From Bacteroidota bacterium (GTDB taxonomy: Bacteria > Bacteroidota > Ignavibacteria > UBA10030), in NCBI GenBank assembly GCA_021813905.1, contig JAKAJH010000005.1:1-64000 (forward strand): a stretch of 64,000 bases of DNA. Reading direction: 5' to 3'. Under the pieces are notes generated by a model. It did not search any database. It was not told the DNA's origin and saw nothing but the letters and a program-made list of their open reading frames with translations. Shown one piece after another: positions 15,587 through 23,667 of the stretch (the first letter of the stretch is position 1; each line of letters opens with the position of its first letter). A program made the position numbers and the translations under genes.

Positions 15587-16636
15587 GTGACAGAAACGCT
15601 CAAGGATATCCTCGCCGCACAGACCCGCGAGGGTGAGCTGTACCAGCGAATGCCGAAGGACCGGGTGACCTGCGTCGCCTGCGGCCACCGGTGCCGCATC
15701 CCCCCGGATCGCGAAGGCATCTGCCGCATCCGATTCAACCGGAACGGCGTGCTAATGGTACCCGCGGGGTATGTCAACGGCATTGCGCTGGATCCGATCG
15801 AGAAGAAGCCGTTCTTCCATGCCTGGCCCGGCTCGGCCGCACTCAGTTTCGGCATGCTCGGATGCGATTACCATTGCCCCTACTGCCAGAACTGGATCAC
15901 GTCGCAGGCGCTGCGTGATCCCGAGGCCGTCTCGTCCATCGAGCCGGTGGATCCGGAAGGGTTCATCCGTATCGCGAAGCGCTCGGGCGCCCGCGTGGTG
16001 ACGAGCACCTACAACGAGCCGCTGATCACCAGCGAATGGGCGGTCGAGATCTTCCGGCTCGCAAAGCCCGCGGGACTGGCGACCTCGTACGTCTCCAACG
16101 GCAACGCCACGCCGGAAGTGCTCGACTATCTGCAGCCCTGGATCGATCTGTACAAGGTCGATCTCAAGGGATTTCACCAGAAGACCTACGCACAGATGGG
16201 CGGAGTCCTGAAGACCGTCCTCGATACGATCACGTCGCTTCATCAGCGCGGCATCTGGGTCGAGGTCGTCACGCTCGTGGTGCCCGGCCTGAACGATTCG
16301 GACGCCGAGCTGACCGACATCGCGCGGTTCCTCGTGTCCGTGTCTCCCGACATCCCGTGGCACGTGACGGCGTTCCATCAGGACTACCGGATGACCGGGC
16401 CGGACCACACGCCGGTCCGCACGCTGATCCGGGCCGCGGAGATCGGCTACGCCGCCGGCCTGCACTACGTGTACACCGGCAACCGTCCGGGCGAGACGAG
16501 AAACTACGAGAACACGTATTGCCATTCCTGCGGAACGCTTCTCATCGAACGGCGCGGATTCCACGTGCTGGGCAATCGCCTGCAAAACGGACTGTGCCCG
16601 GCCTGTCACACCGCGATCCCCGGCCGATGGAACTGA
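15587..16636 (+). CDS. amrS: AmmeMemoRadiSam-system radical SAM enzyme
   Basis: This 349-residue cytoplasmic radical S-adenosylmethionine enzyme carries the [4Fe-4S] motif CDYHCPYC near residue 90. An N-terminal zinc-ribbon-like segment (CVACGHRCRIP) and a C-terminal one (CHSCG...CPACH) are present. The order and motifs match the AmrS family (related to pyruvate formate-lyase activators), which elsewhere sits beside MEMO and AMMECR1 genes. Neither partner is adjacent here, and the reaction is not settled. I chose the GTG at 15587 because GGAGA lies 6 bp upstream; a further ATG at 15551 falls next to the minisatellite. Confidence 0.88.
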   Translation: MTETLKDILAAQTREGELYQRMPKDRVTCVACGHRCRIPPDREGICRIRFNRNGVLMVPAGYVNGIALDPIEKKPFFHAWPGSAALSFGMLGCDYHCPYCQNWITSQALRDPEAVSSIEPVDPEGFIRIAKRSGARVVTSTYNEPLITSEWAVEIFRLAKPAGLATSYVSNGNATPEVLDYLQPWIDLYKVDLKGFHQKTYAQMGGVLKTVLDTITSLHQRGIWVEVVTLVVPGLNDSDAELTDIARFLVSVSPDIPWHVTAFHQDYRMTGPDHTPVRTLIRAAEIGYAAGLHYVYTGNRPGETRNYENTYCHSCGTLLIERRGFHVLGNRLQNGLCPACHTAIPGRWN

Positions 16637-16716
16637 CGGCATCACCGCGAAGCGGACGGACAGTCGCTTCCGTGACCGCATGGAACGTTTCCAGAGCACT
16701 GCACCCGGAGAACCGC

Positions 16717-17136
16717 ATGGTCAAACATAACCACCTGGCGATCGGCGTCATTGTCGTGGGCCACCAGACGGTGGGCGCGGCATGGTACTCCACGTTCCTC
16801 TTCGGCAGCCCGTGGGTGCATGCCCAGGGAAAGCAGATGCAGGACCTGCATCCGACCGCGCTGCCGTTCATCCTCGCGGTGATCGCCTCGATCCTGCTCT
16901 GCTACGTCCTGTCGTGGTTCGTTCAAACGATCAAGGTCTCGACGTTCAAGGGGGGCGTGGGCCTGGGCTCGGTGCTCTGGCTCGGCCTCGGCCTGCCGGC
17001 CATCATTCTGCACGACGGATTTCTCGACATTCACTGGCAAATCATGGCCATCGACGCGCTGCATACACTCGCGCTGTCCGCCGTGACCGGCGGAGTTCTC
17101 GCCGTATGGCGACGCACGCCGGAGGCGTCCGCATGA
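16717..17136 (+). CDS. DUF1761 membrane protein
   Basis: This 139-residue inner-membrane protein has four hydrophobic helices. GAAWYSTFLFG and FKGGVGLGSVLWLG are conserved DUF1761 features; the function of the family is unknown. GGAG precedes the ATG at 16717 by 7 bp. Its TGA overlaps the ATG of the next gene (ATGA), indicating translational coupling with the SRPBCC protein. Confidence 0.8.
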   Translation: MVKHNHLAIGVIVVGHQTVGAAWYSTFLFGSPWVHAQGKQMQDLHPTALPFILAVIASILLCYVLSWFVQTIKVSTFKGGVGLGSVLWLGLGLPAIILHDGFLDIHWQIMAIDALHTLALSAVTGGVLAVWRRTPEASA

Positions 17137-17573
17137 CCGCATCGCGGACGAAACGCTCCTCCCCCGCCGGCGGTTTTGCCTTTACGGTTGACCGGGTCCT
17201 GCCGGCAGCGCCGGAGGTACTCTTCGCGACCCTGACCGAGGCGCGCCGCATCGCGGCGTGGAGCAGACATGCCGGCACCGTGCCGGCCGTGATCGGCGGA
17301 ACCATGGAGATGTTCGACGGCTGGGTGAAGGGTGTCGTGCTGGCGTACGCACCCGGATCGCACGCAGCGTTCACGTGGCTTCCCAACGACTGGCCGGCGG
17401 GATCGCAGGCCTCCATCGTGACGTACCGCCTCACCCGTGTTCCGGGTGGCACCCGGCTTTCGATCCATCAGAGCGGCTTTCCGGATTCCGTCCGCAGCAC
17501 GAGTCACCGCACCGGTTGGGCGCAGTTCGTGCTCGACCCCCTGGCGGAATATCTCTCCACACACCATTCCTGA
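17133..17573 (+). CDS. SRPBCC/AHSA1-domain protein
   Basis: This 146-residue soluble protein has the Bet v 1-like (SRPBCC) fold, a helix-grip barrel with a deep hydrophobic pocket. Typical blocks are VDRVLPAAPEVLFATLTEARRIAAW at the start, TYRLTRVPGGTRLSIHQSGF in the middle and a C-terminal helix (GWAQFVLDPLAEYLSTH). AHSA1-type members bind lipids or small molecules, or assist protein folding; the ligand is unknown. It overlaps the DUF1761 gene and is followed after 9 bp by a lipoprotein gene, so all three form one operon. Confidence 0.82.
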   Translation: MTASRTKRSSPAGGFAFTVDRVLPAAPEVLFATLTEARRIAAWSRHAGTVPAVIGGTMEMFDGWVKGVVLAYAPGSHAAFTWLPNDWPAGSQASIVTYRLTRVPGGTRLSIHQSGFPDSVRSTSHRTGWAQFVLDPLAEYLSTHHS

Positions 17574-17582
17574 GGATCCCGT

Positions 17583-18389
17583 ATGACTGTTCTGCGCACG
17601 ATTGCCGGTTCTGCCCTGATCGCCGTTCTCACCTTTCTCCTCGCCGGCTGCGGCGGCAGCGCGACAGTCGAAAAGACGACCAGCGCAGCGCCGGTGCTTT
17701 CGTCGTCGCTCCGCCTGGCAACGCTGAACTTTGCGGGCTTCAAGCGACGGCTGGAGAAGAAGGATGTCGCCGCCCTGGCGAAAGTGCTCAAGCGCGAGCA
17801 GATCGACGTGGTGGCCGTGCACGGCATCACCCGGTATCCCGACGTCGCAACGCGCGTCGATTTCGTCAGGGAGCTTTCCGCGCAGACCGACATGCGCAAT
17901 GTTTTCGGCGAGATGGTCAACAATTCCGGACGGCAGACGGGAAACGCGATCTTCAGCTCGTATCCGATCCTCTCGCATCACAATCAGTCGTTCGACGCCG
18001 TGAAGTCGGCCGTGTATGAAGCGGCACTGGCGGCCACGGTCGATGAGGGAAGCGGCTCGGTGGTCGTCGTGAGTGCGGAATTCCCCGACCGTTCGACGAA
18101 AGACGACGACGCCCGCTGCGCGAAGATCATCGCCGGACTCAATCCGGATGCAGGCCGATCGGCCATGGTCGTCACCGGAAATCTGCCGGACGAGGCGGCA
18201 CGAACGCAGGCCGGATTTTCCGACGCCACGGCATTGCTGCCCGGCAAGCATCCGGCGGACGTGTCCGTCTGGTATGCGGGCAGCGAACTGTTCAGGCCCG
18301 TCGCCGCGCGAGTCGTCCCGACCGATATGGGTCCGCTTCTGATCACGCAGTTCGGTCTGTACCGGACACCGTCGTCGACATCGCCCTGA
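17583..18389 (+). CDS. EEP-fold lipoprotein, probably catalytically inactive
   Basis: This 268-residue lipoprotein (lipobox LLAGC near residue 21) resembles the endonuclease/exonuclease/phosphatase superfamily: LRLATLNFAGF, DVVAVHGITRYP, TGNAIFSSYPI, VVVVSAEF and MVVTGNLPDEA occur in the usual order. The active-site residues are replaced: the Glu of the usual Q-E pair is absent (VAVHGI), the GDFN motif reads GNLP, and the terminal SDH position reads TQF. It is therefore likely a binding or structural pseudoenzyme at the cell envelope. GAGGA overlapping the upstream stop serves as ribosome site. It is the third gene of a short operon. Confidence 0.65.
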   Translation: MTVLRTIAGSALIAVLTFLLAGCGGSATVEKTTSAAPVLSSSLRLATLNFAGFKRRLEKKDVAALAKVLKREQIDVVAVHGITRYPDVATRVDFVRELSAQTDMRNVFGEMVNNSGRQTGNAIFSSYPILSHHNQSFDAVKSAVYEAALAATVDEGSGSVVVVSAEFPDRSTKDDDARCAKIIAGLNPDAGRSAMVVTGNLPDEAARTQAGFSDATALLPGKHPADVSVWYAGSELFRPVAARVVPTDMGPLLITQFGLYRTPSSTSP

Positions 18390-18510
18390 TCACGCGGACG
18401 ATGCGTCGCGCATCCGACACACGCCGCGGAGCGGGCCGCCGGGGCTGCCGATCCATTCGCCCGTCCGATCAGGGTCATTCCGTCTTCCCTCTCTCCACTC
18501 GGAGCACATC

Positions 18511-20172
18511 ATGAAACTCACCGCCGTTCGCGTCACGCTTGTCGGAATTCTGTGCGTGCTCATGTTTCTCCTCGGCATGGTCGTCGAAGGTTTTCACGGG
18601 AACGGCGACGTCCGGGGCGCGGAGCATCTCATCGGGCTCTCGTTCACCGCGGCGGAACGCGACTCGATGCGGAGCGGCCTTGCGGATCAGCGCACCAGCT
18701 ATGAGAACATCCGGAAGGTTCCTCTCGCCAACAGCGTCGTTCCCTCGCTGCAGTTCGATCCGCGGCCGGACGGATTCAGGCCTCCGACGAACACCCGGTT
18801 TGTCACGAGTCCCCCGGCGCACATCCGGCGGCCAAAGGACCTGAACGATCTCGCCTTCGCATCGGTGGGAGAACTGGCCGAGCTGATCCGCACGCGGCAG
18901 GTGACCTCCGTCGAGCTGACGCGGATGTATCTCGACCGCCTGAAGAAGTACGGGCCGAAATTGGAGTGCGTGGTTACATTGACCGAGGATCTCGCGCTGA
19001 AGCAGGCCCGCCGCGCCGACCAAGACCTTGCCCGCGGGATCTACCGGGGACCGCTGCACGGAATTCCGTACGGGATCAAGGATCTCTTCGCCGTGCGGGG
19101 ATACAAGACGACGTGGGGCGCGATGCCGTACAAGGATCAGGTGATCGATGAGAATGCGACCGTCGTTCAGCGGCTGGAGGCGGCGGGCGCAGTGCTGGTG
19201 GCCAAGACCACGCTCGGCGCGCTGGCGATGGGCGATGTCTGGTTCGGAGGGAAGACACGCAATCCGTGGAAGGTGTCGCAAGGCTCGAGCGGTTCATCCG
19301 CGGGATCGGCCGCGGCGACAGCCGCCGGCCTGGTCGGATTCGCCATCGGCACGGAAACGTGGGGCTCGATCGTTTCGCCGGCGACGCGGTGCGGCGCGAC
19401 CGGCCTGCGTCCGACGTACGGCCGTGTCAGCCGCGCCGGTGCGATGGCGCTCAGCTGGTCGATGGACAAGGTCGGACCGATCTGTCGCACGGCGGAAGAC
19501 TGCGCGCTCGTGCTCCGTGCGATCTACGGTCCCGACGGAAAGGATCCGAGTGTTGCCAACATCCCCTTCAGCTATACGCCGGCGGCGGATTTGAAGCGGC
19601 TTCGCATCGGCTACGTGAAATCCGAATTCGACAGCGTCAGGGAGGACAAGGCTAACAGCGACGCCGTGCTGGCGACGCTCCGGTCGCTTGGCGCGACCCT
19701 GATCCCCATTGAACTCCCGAACCGCTATCCGGTGCAGGACCTCTCCATCATCCTCAACGCCGAAGCGGGCGCGGCTTTCGACGATCTCACCCGCAGCGGA
19801 CGGGACGATCTTCTCGTCCGGCAGGACAAGGATGCGTGGCCCAATCTGTTTCGTCTGTCGCGTTTCATCCCGGCCGTCGAATACGTCCAGGCAAACCGCA
19901 TCCGGCAGTTGCTGATCCGGGACATGCAGTCGCTTATGGACACGATCGATGTGTACGTCGCTCCGCCGTTCGAGGGGGACAATCTCCTCCTCACGAACCT
20001 GACGGGGCATCCGTGTGTTGTCCTGCCCGACGGCTTCAGCAAGGACGGCACGCCGACAAGCATCACGCTCATGGGGCGATTGTACGATGAAGGGACGGTG
20101 CTGGCCGTGGCCCGGCTGTATCAGAACGCGACGGGATTTCACCGGAAGCACCCCGACGTGAGCCGTTTCTGA
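18511..20172 (+). CDS. Amidase-signature hydrolase, membrane-anchored
   Basis: This 553-residue amidase has an N-terminal hydrophobic anchor or signal (residues 1-28). The Ser-Ser-Lys catalytic system is visible: the lysine in YGIKDLF and the glycine/serine-rich SSGSSAGSAAATAAG, followed by GTETWGSIVSPA. It therefore hydrolyses an amide bond, probably outside the cytoplasm. It could be a peptide amidase or a detoxifying amidase; GatA of tRNA transamidation is unlikely because of the exported N-terminus and absence of gatB/C. GGAG lies 6 bp before the ATG. It follows the EEP-like lipoprotein after 120 bp. Confidence 0.88.
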   Translation: MKLTAVRVTLVGILCVLMFLLGMVVEGFHGNGDVRGAEHLIGLSFTAAERDSMRSGLADQRTSYENIRKVPLANSVVPSLQFDPRPDGFRPPTNTRFVTSPPAHIRRPKDLNDLAFASVGELAELIRTRQVTSVELTRMYLDRLKKYGPKLECVVTLTEDLALKQARRADQDLARGIYRGPLHGIPYGIKDLFAVRGYKTTWGAMPYKDQVIDENATVVQRLEAAGAVLVAKTTLGALAMGDVWFGGKTRNPWKVSQGSSGSSAGSAAATAAGLVGFAIGTETWGSIVSPATRCGATGLRPTYGRVSRAGAMALSWSMDKVGPICRTAEDCALVLRAIYGPDGKDPSVANIPFSYTPAADLKRLRIGYVKSEFDSVREDKANSDAVLATLRSLGATLIPIELPNRYPVQDLSIILNAEAGAAFDDLTRSGRDDLLVRQDKDAWPNLFRLSRFIPAVEYVQANRIRQLLIRDMQSLMDTIDVYVAPPFEGDNLLLTNLTGHPCVVLPDGFSKDGTPTSITLMGRLYDEGTVLAVARLYQNATGFHRKHPDVSRF

Positions 20173-20259
20173 AGCGCTCCCGCCCTGCGCACCGGGGCGG
20201 TGTGACAACAGGGAAAAACATCGGTATATTGCACGGGCACACCGGGGAGGGTGTTCCGC

Positions 20260-21408
20260 ATGGCAGAAAAGAAGATCGATCCGCTTGCGATCCAGAAAGA
20301 GCAGATCGCCCGATTGCTGCGCAGTGCGGATGAGTTCGCCCGTGACAACCGCTTCGACGACGCCATCCTTGAGCTTGAACGCGTTCTCCGCATCGATGCC
20401 AGGCACAGCTACGCCCGTTCGTTCCTCGAGCGTGTCCGCTACATGCAGAAGAAGGCGGACCAGAGCTGGCGGCAGCAGACTGAAGAGGCCGAGCTGTCGC
20501 TGGACCAGCGCATGAACGTCATCTCCCGCCATCTTGCGTCCGCGGAAGCGTACATGGCGGTGAGGAATTACAAGCAGGCGCTGGCGGTCATCGCCGAGAT
20601 CTACCGCATCGATTCCACCAACTACTACGCCCGCGCATTCTCCGAGCGGATCGAAGCCGCCATGCAACAGGAGCAGGGCGCCGCACAGGCGGAGCAGGCG
20701 CAGAAGCCGCTTCCCCGCGGAAGCCTGATGATGTACCGCGAGCTGCTCAAGGAGGTGTGGTTCGACGGGAAGGTGACGCCGGAGGAAGCGGAGGAGCTTG
20801 CGCGCGTTCGGGAGGCGTACACGATCACGCCGGAGGAGCACGAGCAGCTTGAACGGGAAGTCCGCGTCGACGCGTACTATGAAGCGCTGTGCATCGCGTG
20901 GCGGGACAACGTACTGACCGATGCGGAACGGAGTGCGTTGCAGACCATGCGGGAGAAGTACGGCATCTCGGCGGAGGAGCTCGCAACGGCGGAAGCGCGA
21001 TTCGAGTCCTCCAAGCGCGCGCTGAAGACGAAGGGAACCGTCCTGATCGTGGATGGGGATCAGAACACGCTGGTGTTCCTGTCCAAGCGGCTGAAGAGCC
21101 GGGGCTACGACAGCGAGATCGCCTCCTCCCCCGACAAGGCCCTGCAGCTGCTCGCCGGCCAGACGCCCGATCTCATCCTCACCGATGTTTCGTTCCCGGG
21201 ACAGTCGATCGACGGATTTGAATTCCTCGAGCGCATCCGGCAGCAGCCGGCGCTGAAGCGCGTTCCGTTCTTCTGCATGACGACCAGCCGTGATCCGAAA
21301 GTGGTCCGCGCAGGACTCCGGCTCGGCATCGACTTCCTGCTCGCCAAGCCGGTTGATATCGAGACGCTGATCGCGGCGCTGGAAGGCCGTTTGCGCCGCC
21401 TGCCGTAG
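20260..21408 (+). CDS. TPR/TerB-like protein fused to a response-regulator receiver domain
   Basis: This 382-residue protein carries a receiver domain at its C-terminus rather than the usual N-terminus. The first ~150 residues are tetratricopeptide-like helices (DDAILELERVLRIDARHSYA, YKQALAVIAEIYRIDSTNYY). The middle has TerB/tellurite-resistance-like helices (ELLKEVWFDGKVTPEEAEEL). The last ~120 residues contain the phosphoacceptor Asp in LILTDVSFPG, Thr in MTTSRD and Lys in LLAKPVD. GGGAGG lies 9 bp upstream of the ATG at 20260. No histidine kinase is adjacent, so input is unknown. Confidence 0.82.
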   Translation: MAEKKIDPLAIQKEQIARLLRSADEFARDNRFDDAILELERVLRIDARHSYARSFLERVRYMQKKADQSWRQQTEEAELSLDQRMNVISRHLASAEAYMAVRNYKQALAVIAEIYRIDSTNYYARAFSERIEAAMQQEQGAAQAEQAQKPLPRGSLMMYRELLKEVWFDGKVTPEEAEELARVREAYTITPEEHEQLEREVRVDAYYEALCIAWRDNVLTDAERSALQTMREKYGISAEELATAEARFESSKRALKTKGTVLIVDGDQNTLVFLSKRLKSRGYDSEIASSPDKALQLLAGQTPDLILTDVSFPGQSIDGFEFLERIRQQPALKRVPFFCMTTSRDPKVVRAGLRLGIDFLLAKPVDIETLIAALEGRLRRLP

Positions 21409-21420
21409 TGCGGTCCGCCG

Positions 21421-22530
21421 TCAGAACGCTTCGCCGGCCGTGATATACAGGCCCGACGAGTTATTCCCCCACCCCATATCCAGTCGAATATTCAGCCGCT
21501 CCTGCGGATTGAACGCGAAGCGCACTCCGAGACCGCCGGCGAACCAGAGCCCCGGCAACGAGATCTCTCCGGGCCGCCGCGCGACTTCTCCGACTCCCGC
21601 GAACGCCGCCGCCCCGAAGCGCCCGATGATCGGCACACGGTACTCCGCCTGGAGCACTGCGACGTCGTTGTCCCGGTAGCGGCCTTCGTAGTAGCCGCGC
21701 AGATTGTTCGATCCGCCCAGCCGCGCCAGCTCGCGGAACGGCGCCGTTCCGTCGATGAGCACCCCGATGAACTGCAGCGCCAGCACCTGCTCCTCCGTCA
21801 ACGGCACATACTGGCGGGCGTCAAGCTTGACCTTGGTGAAGACATTCGTACCTCCAAGCATGCGGCCAAAGGAGACGACGGACGCGGTGGTGAAATTGCC
21901 GGTAGTCGGAGCAAAGATGTTCTCGCGCGTATCCCAGGAGGCCTGGATTCCCGCGCCCGACACCGTGCTTTCGAAGCTGCCTGGCACTGTGCCGCCGTCC
22001 AGCATTCCGCCCGACACCCGGTCGACGATCGACGATCGCTCCCATCGGATGACGATCCCCGCCCTGGCACCGTCCGCCACCTGCCGCATCGCCGACAGAT
22101 CGATGCCGACACGCTTCACGGTGTACGCTTCCTCCTGCGACGCGGCGGTGACGTTGCCGATGCCGTAGAATTTGGACGGATAGCGCTCGCCGAGAACCGA
22201 CGTTTCGATGCGATAGAGCCCGTGCGCGGGATACAACTCGCCGCCCAGCTGAAGGGTGAACTGCTTCTCCTGCGTGTAGATCGCCAGCAGCGAGACGGTC
22301 GACGGCCGCGCGGTTCGGTCCGCCTCATCGTCCCGGTAGAAGTAGAGGAGACTAGCGCCGCCGGCAAGACGGGTCTCGGGTGTGTAGAAGAGAATCGGGA
22401 GCGGCAGAAGACGCGCGCCGGTACTGCCGCTCGAATCGGCGGGAGATTGGGCCCGTGCCGATCCGGTCAGAAAGCAACAGGCAAGCATCAGCAGTGCGGG
22501 ATGAAGATTATTGCGGATCGATCGCGTCAT
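21421..22530 (-). CDS. Omp85/BamA-TamA-type outer-membrane barrel
   Basis: This 369-residue outer-membrane protein starts with a signal peptide (ALLMLACCFLTGSARA). Amphipathic strands run throughout, and LRGYYEGRYRDNDVAVLQAEYR contains the LRGY element of the Omp85 superfamily. There are no POTRA repeats; the protein is barrel-only, like the surface-antigen-like or patatin-associated members. It ends in an aromatic residue (GEAF), which suits BAM-dependent insertion. A specific cargo cannot be inferred. Confidence 0.75.
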   Translation of the reverse strand: MTRSIRNNLHPALLMLACCFLTGSARAQSPADSSGSTGARLLPLPILFYTPETRLAGGASLLYFYRDDEADRTARPSTVSLLAIYTQEKQFTLQLGGELYPAHGLYRIETSVLGERYPSKFYGIGNVTAASQEEAYTVKRVGIDLSAMRQVADGARAGIVIRWERSSIVDRVSGGMLDGGTVPGSFESTVSGAGIQASWDTRENIFAPTTGNFTTASVVSFGRMLGGTNVFTKVKLDARQYVPLTEEQVLALQFIGVLIDGTAPFRELARLGGSNNLRGYYEGRYRDNDVAVLQAEYRVPIIGRFGAAAFAGVGEVARRPGEISLPGLWFAGGLGVRFAFNPQERLNIRLDMGWGNNSSGLYITAGEAF

Positions 22531-22571
22531 ATCTTCAGGAATGGTCGGGCAACCCGTGCAGCGTGACGGAA

Positions 22572-22603
22572 CAAAAAGAACGGCAGGCCGGTGAGCCTGC
22601 CGC
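22572..22603 (-). terminator. Intrinsic terminator
   Basis: On the minus strand GGCAGGC-TCACCG-GCCTGCC is followed by GTTCTTTTTGT. It lies just downstream of the outer-membrane protein gene at 22629. Confidence 0.8.
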
Positions 22604-22628
22604 CCGGGTGATTGTCAGATTCCGGCGG

Positions 22629-23249
22629 TCAGAACTTGCCGAACTTCAGCGTGAGCAATGCCGACGGTCCGCTGAGGTCGGCGTTGCTGGTCAGCGGAGC
22701 CGGATGTCCCAGGATGTCGGTGGGCGCATCGACCCCGGTCACGATCCGGTACGATGCACCGGCACTGATGCGGAAGAAGTGCGTGACGTTCAGATTGATG
22801 CTCACGCCCGGCTCCGCGACGAAGAATCCGTCCATATCCCGGTGACTGGTCGCCATCACGTCCTCCCGATACGCCACGCCTCCGCCGCCCAGGAGCAACC
22901 GGACCGAGCCGTGAATGAGATCATTCGGGTTGACGTAGTATTCCATTTCCAGTCCGCCGTATCCCACATCCAGATCCTTTTCGCCCAGGAGCCCGGGCGT
23001 CTTGGCGGCATTCCGGGTCACAAGTCCGTATCCCGCGCCGCCGATCATGAACACATGATTGATGATCCAGCCGCCGCGTCCGCCGACCAGTACAGCAGTC
23101 TCACCGTTGATCTTCGTGATCCGGAGGGACGGACCGCCGAATCCGCCGCTTTCCACGGGCCCGCTCACGAGCGTTTCTTCTTCCTGCGCAGTCAGCGGCA
23201 GGACGGTGAACAACGACAGCATCAGCAGCGTCGCAACGATCGGTTTCAT
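22629..23249 (-). CDS. Outer-membrane beta-barrel protein
   Basis: This 206-residue exported protein has a signal peptide (MKPIVATLLMLSLFTVLPLTAQ) and alternating hydrophobic strands (GGLEMEYYVNPNDLIHGSVRLLLGGGG, HFFRISAGASYRIV) ending in LLTLKFGKF, a typical outer-membrane C-terminus. It looks like a small porin-like or OmpW-like barrel but I cannot name the family. The ATG at 23249 directly begins the signal peptide. An intrinsic terminator follows the stop. Confidence 0.72.
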   Translation of the reverse strand: MKPIVATLLMLSLFTVLPLTAQEEETLVSGPVESGGFGGPSLRITKINGETAVLVGGRGGWIINHVFMIGGAGYGLVTRNAAKTPGLLGEKDLDVGYGGLEMEYYVNPNDLIHGSVRLLLGGGGVAYREDVMATSHRDMDGFFVAEPGVSINLNVTHFFRISAGASYRIVTGVDAPTDILGHPAPLTSNADLSGPSALLTLKFGKF

Positions 23250-23320
23250 GGTGATTGCTCCCTTGGTCTTCGATGCGTTCCGGTATACGGACGCGTCAGA
23301 GAGGCTGTTGCAAAGTCCGG

Positions 23321-23659
23321 TCAGAGCCTGCGATCCTTCCAGTTCCACCAGAGCAGTAATTCCGGTTTCGGCTGCGCGGTCGAGGCGTAGTACACCGCAC
23401 AGCGAAAGACATACAGCAGACAGCGATCCACCGGCTTTCCCTGCCGGCGACACTCGCGATCGTAGAGGCGCTCCGGATCCTTTCCGCGCAGATCCGCCAC
23501 CGACCGGATCCCGAGGTTCATCAGATCCCGCGCGATGCTCGGACCGACGCCGGGAATCGTTTGCAGTGTCCGCAGGACCGAGCGCTCGTCGCCGGTGGAT
23601 CCGGCTCTGCTGCGCCGCGGTGATCTGTACCTGACCCGGGTTTGCTCGTTCCGTCGCAT
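23321..23659 (-). CDS. Cdd1-type helix-hairpin-helix protein
   Basis: This 112-residue protein contains a helix-hairpin-helix motif (LQTIPGVGPSIARDLMNLGI, about residues 32-51) followed by LRGKDPERLYDRECRRQG and the C-terminal WWNWKD. That is the arrangement of the Cdd1 (pathogenicity locus) family. HhH modules usually contact DNA backbone; the family role is not established. It lies 8 bp after a membrane-anchored gene on the same strand and is probably cotranscribed. Confidence 0.82.
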   Translation of the reverse strand: MRRNEQTRVRYRSPRRSRAGSTGDERSVLRTLQTIPGVGPSIARDLMNLGIRSVADLRGKDPERLYDRECRRQGKPVDRCLLYVFRCAVYYASTAQPKPELLLWWNWKDRRL

Positions 23660-23667
23660 GCTTCGCG

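Noticed and set aside
14997-15855. Further proline-rich open frames across the right minisatellite
   Set aside because: Same cause, and the far end overlaps the radical SAM gene on the other strand.
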